Below are positions 5,888 through 7,251 of a DNA stretch of 7,251 bases, in pieces. The position numbers were made by a program, and so were the translations under genes. Below the pieces are notes generated by a model that was given only the letters and a program-made list of their open reading frames with translations, ran no database searches and was not told the origin of the DNA. Source of the stretch: an uncultured Lachnospiraceae bacterium. GTDB lineage: Bacteria; Bacillota; Clostridia; Lachnospirales; Lachnospiraceae. The stretch is from positions 1 through 7,251 of the forward strand of contig CAJTOW010000163.1 of the NCBI GenBank assembly GCA_910577655.1, read 5' to 3'. The number at the start of each line of letters is the position of its first letter. The stretch's first letter is position 1.

Positions 5888-6523
5888 TTACTTCGCAGCT
5901 TTTACTGTTTCTTTCAGCGTTACCAGAGACTTCTTCGGTCCTGGAACAGCGCCCTTGACCAGAATCAGATTGTTGTCAGTGTCAACCTTAACGATCTCCA
6001 GATTCTGAACAGTCACCTGTCTGTGTCCCATGTGACCCGGCATCTTCTTGCCCTTGAATACCTTGCTGGGGTCGGAACATGCACCGTTGGAACCGGCATG
6101 ACGATGATACTTGGAACCGTGGGTCATAGGTCCTCTGGACTGACCGTGACGCTTGATGGCGCCCTGGAATCCTTTACCTTTGGAAACAGCCGTGGCATCG
6201 ATCTTGTCGCCTTCTGCGAAGATGTCGGCCTTGATCTCATCCTTTACGGAATACTCTTCTGCGTTATCGAAACGGAACTCTCTGACATAGCGCTTGTAGC
6301 TGACACCGGCCTTGTCAAAATGGCCCTTTAACGGCTTGTTGACCAGCTTCTCCCGCTTGTCGGTGAAGCCTACCTGTACGGCCTTGTAACCGTCGTTCTC
6401 CTCCGTCTTGATCTGGGTCACCACGCAGGGACCGGCCTGAAGAACGGTGACGGGAGTCAGGACTCCGTCTGCGTTGAAGATCTGGGTCATGCCCACTTTG
6501 GTAGCTAAGATAGCTTTCTTCAT
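5888..6523 (-). CDS. rplC: 50S ribosomal protein L3
   Basis: L3 is one of the first proteins to assemble on 23S rRNA, and its central extension reaches the peptidyl-transferase centre. The 211 residues match the family. Seen are MKKAILATKVGMTQIF at the start, SKGKGFQGAIKRHG (114-127), GPMTHGSKYHR (131-141), and the loop VFKGKKMPGHMGHRQVTVQN (155-174) that approaches the active site. ATG at 6521-6523 follows AAGGAGG with a 7-nt spacer. The 50-nt gap from S10 contains a small hairpin (6544-6563). Confidence 0.98.
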   Translation of the reverse strand: MKKAILATKVGMTQIFNADGVLTPVTVLQAGPCVVTQIKTEENDGYKAVQVGFTDKREKLVNKPLKGHFDKAGVSYKRYVREFRFDNAEEYSVKDEIKADIFAEGDKIDATAVSKGKGFQGAIKRHGQSRGPMTHGSKYHRHAGSNGACSDPSKVFKGKKMPGHMGHRQVTVQNLEIVKVDTDNNLILVKGAVPGPKKSLVTLKETVKAAK

Positions 6524-6543
6524 TTCTTTTCCTCCTTACAGCG

Positions 6544-6563
6544 GATTACCTTTTACGGCAATC
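6544..6563 (-). other. Small hairpin in the S10-L3 gap
   Basis: In the mRNA, GAUUGCC and GGUAAUC pair over 7 bp with one G-U around a 6-nt GUAAAA loop, ending 20 nt before the L3 start. No U-tract follows, so it is not a terminator. It could modulate L3 initiation or be an mRNA processing or stability site; function unknown. Confidence 0.45.
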
Positions 6564-6573
6564 ATACTAAAGC

Positions 6574-6891
6574 TTATTTCTGTTTCATCTTGATGTCGAT
6601 ATATACACCGGCCGGCATCTCCAGCTTGGACAGTGCATCCACCGTCTTCTGGTTCGGGGTGATGATATCGATGAGTCTTTTATGAGTTCTCTGCTCAAAC
6701 TGCTCTCTGGAATCTTTGTACTTGTGTACCGCTCTCAGAATAGTAACTACTTCCTTCTTGGTCGGTAACGGTACAGGTCCGCTCACCCTTGCTCCCGTCT
6801 TCTTTACGGTCTCGATGATCTTGCCTGCGGACTGGTCAACCAGCTTGTGGTCATAAGCTTTCAATGTGATCCTCATTACTTGACTTGCCAT
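6574..6891 (-). CDS. rpsJ: 30S ribosomal protein S10 (NusE)
   Basis: S10 is a 30S head protein and also, as NusE, a partner of NusB and NusG in transcription antitermination and transcription-translation coupling. The 105 residues begin MASQVMRITLKAYDHKLVDQ and carry VSGPVPLPTKKEV (36-48) and HKYKDSREQFEQRTHKRLI (56-74), all diagnostic. The ATG at 6889-6891 follows AAAGGAGG (6903-6910) with an 11-nt spacer that is mostly U. The frame stays open 42 more codons upstream, to a TTG at 7017, but that stretch is the structured leader and is unlike any S10. It is the first gene of the operon. Confidence 0.98.
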   Translation of the reverse strand: MASQVMRITLKAYDHKLVDQSAGKIIETVKKTGARVSGPVPLPTKKEVVTILRAVHKYKDSREQFEQRTHKRLIDIITPNQKTVDALSKLEMPAGVYIDIKMKQK

Positions 6892-7124
6892 AAAAAAAGT
6901 CGCCTCCTTTTCGCACTTTGGTTTGAAGTACGACAAGCGGTGACTGTACACTTCTCCGTGTGTGTCATAGTGACTCCACACTGCGTTACTGCATCTTTCT
7001 GTCCTGCAGCTGTTCAATTGGTACAGTGACTTGTCGCCAGTTTCCTAACTTGACATTCGCTCCACGGAAAACCTGCCTCGTGAGCGGGCAGCAACCTCAC
7101 GCTTCATCGCTATCATGTCACAGC
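6892..7124 (-). promoter_or_regulatory. Long structured 5' leader of the S10 operon
   Basis: About 230 nt lie between the predicted transcription start and the S10 ATG. In the RNA, reading 5' to 3', I can draw five elements. (1) Stem 7115-7120/7051-7056 (UGACAU/AUGUCA). (2) Inside it, hairpin 7096-7101/7079-7084, whose loop can pair with 7073-7077. (3) A long-range stem 7030-7037/6930-6937 plus 7021-7027/6943-6949, 15 bp with an internal loop. (4) Within that, hairpins at 6988-7010 and 6958-6981. (5) A hairpin 6926-6933/6911-6918 that competes with the long-range stem and ends just before the ribosome binding site. A run of seven U residues (6892-6898) touches the start codon. This fits an autoregulatory ribosomal-protein leader; the ligand is unknown. 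Confidence 0.65.
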
Positions 7125-7130
7125 CTTCTT

Positions 7131-7159
7131 ATATTAGCATAGAAGCCTGGGAAATGCAA
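7131..7159 (-). promoter_or_regulatory. Sigma-A-type promoter of the S10 operon
   Basis: The -35 box is TTGCAT (7154-7159) and the -10 box is TAATAT (7131-7136), separated by exactly 17 nt. The bases before the -10 read TGC, giving an extended -10. Transcription should start near 7124. It is the only convincing promoter found in the window and lies at the right position for the whole operon. A-T-rich sequence upstream of the -35 may act as an UP element. Confidence 0.8.
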
Positions 7160-7163
7160 GGGG

Positions 7164-7185
7164 AATTTGCAGGATTTTGCAAATT
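7164..7185. repeat. Inverted repeat immediately upstream of the -35 box
   Basis: AATTTGCA (7164-7171) and TGCAAATT (7178-7185) form a perfect 8-bp inverted repeat with a 6-nt spacer, and flanking GG/CC bases extend it with one unpaired base. Its position 4 nt from the -35 box suits an activator or repressor site, but it may simply be an A-T-rich UP element. Confidence 0.5.
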
Positions 7186-7219
7186 TCCGGCAACAGTTGT
7201 TACTATTCACGGGGGGCAT

Positions 7220-7248
7220 CTTCTTGTCCGGCTCCGCCGGACAAGAAG
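7220..7248. other. Perfect 13-bp hairpin, possible terminator of the upstream unit
   Basis: CTTCTTGTCCGGC (7220-7232) and its exact complement (7236-7248) flank a 3-nt loop. The stem is strong enough for an intrinsic terminator. In the minus-strand RNA it is followed by AUGCCCCCC, not a U-run. On the plus strand only CAT remains before the window ends. It probably marks the end of a neighbouring transcription unit to the right, but its direction and mechanism cannot be settled here. Confidence 0.5.
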
Positions 7249-7251
7249 CAT

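Noticed and set aside
5864..6331. 155-residue plus-strand reading frame antisense to L3
   Set aside because: It is a shadow of the L3 gene with no ribosome binding site or recognisable motif.
6892..7017. 42-codon in-frame extension upstream of S10, from a TTG at 7015-7017
   Set aside because: It has no ribosome binding site, no similarity to S10, and lies in the structured leader; the ATG at 6889-6891 has a strong site and gives the standard N-terminus.

Overview
The window is one long minus-strand ribosomal-protein operon, read from right (about 7130) to left (1). It runs from the S10 promoter through the S10 block (S10, L3, L4, L23, L2, S19, L22, S3, L16, L29, S17) into the spc block (L14, L24, L5, S14), and the left edge cuts the first codons of S8. 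All 15 complete genes are intact, in the canonical bacterial order and of normal family length. I see no credible gene on the plus strand and no mobile element, tRNA, rRNA or CRISPR.

The organism looks like a Gram-positive Clostridia, most likely Lachnospiraceae. Four things suggest this: strong AGGAGG-type ribosome binding sites before almost every gene, the zinc-binding four-cysteine form of S14, an L22 with a basic N-terminal extension, and S10/S8/L29 N-termini of the kind I know from that family. The family call rests on remembered protein sequence, not a search.

Layout: 7220-7248 is a perfect hairpin that probably belongs to the end of the upstream transcription unit. 7131-7159 is a good sigma-A promoter with an inverted repeat just upstream. 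6892-7124 is a transcribed leader of about 230 nt with several nested and mutually exclusive helices and a U-run touching the S10 start codon. The genes then follow with short gaps (2-50 nt) or 1-nt TAATG overlaps (S3/L16 and L4/L23). Two gaps are larger: 184 nt between L23 and L2, which folds into elaborate nested stems, and 125 nt between S14 and S8, which holds a smaller hairpin.

Together the proteins build both ribosomal subunits. The 30S set is S10, S19, S3, S17, S14 and S8. The 50S set is L3, L4, L23, L2, L22, L16, L29, L14, L24 and L5. Co-transcription allows balanced supply, and ribosomal-protein operons are often feedback-controlled by one of their own products binding the mRNA. The structured S10 leader and the L23-L2 spacer are the places here where such control could act; they are the only parts of the window that go beyond a textbook operon.
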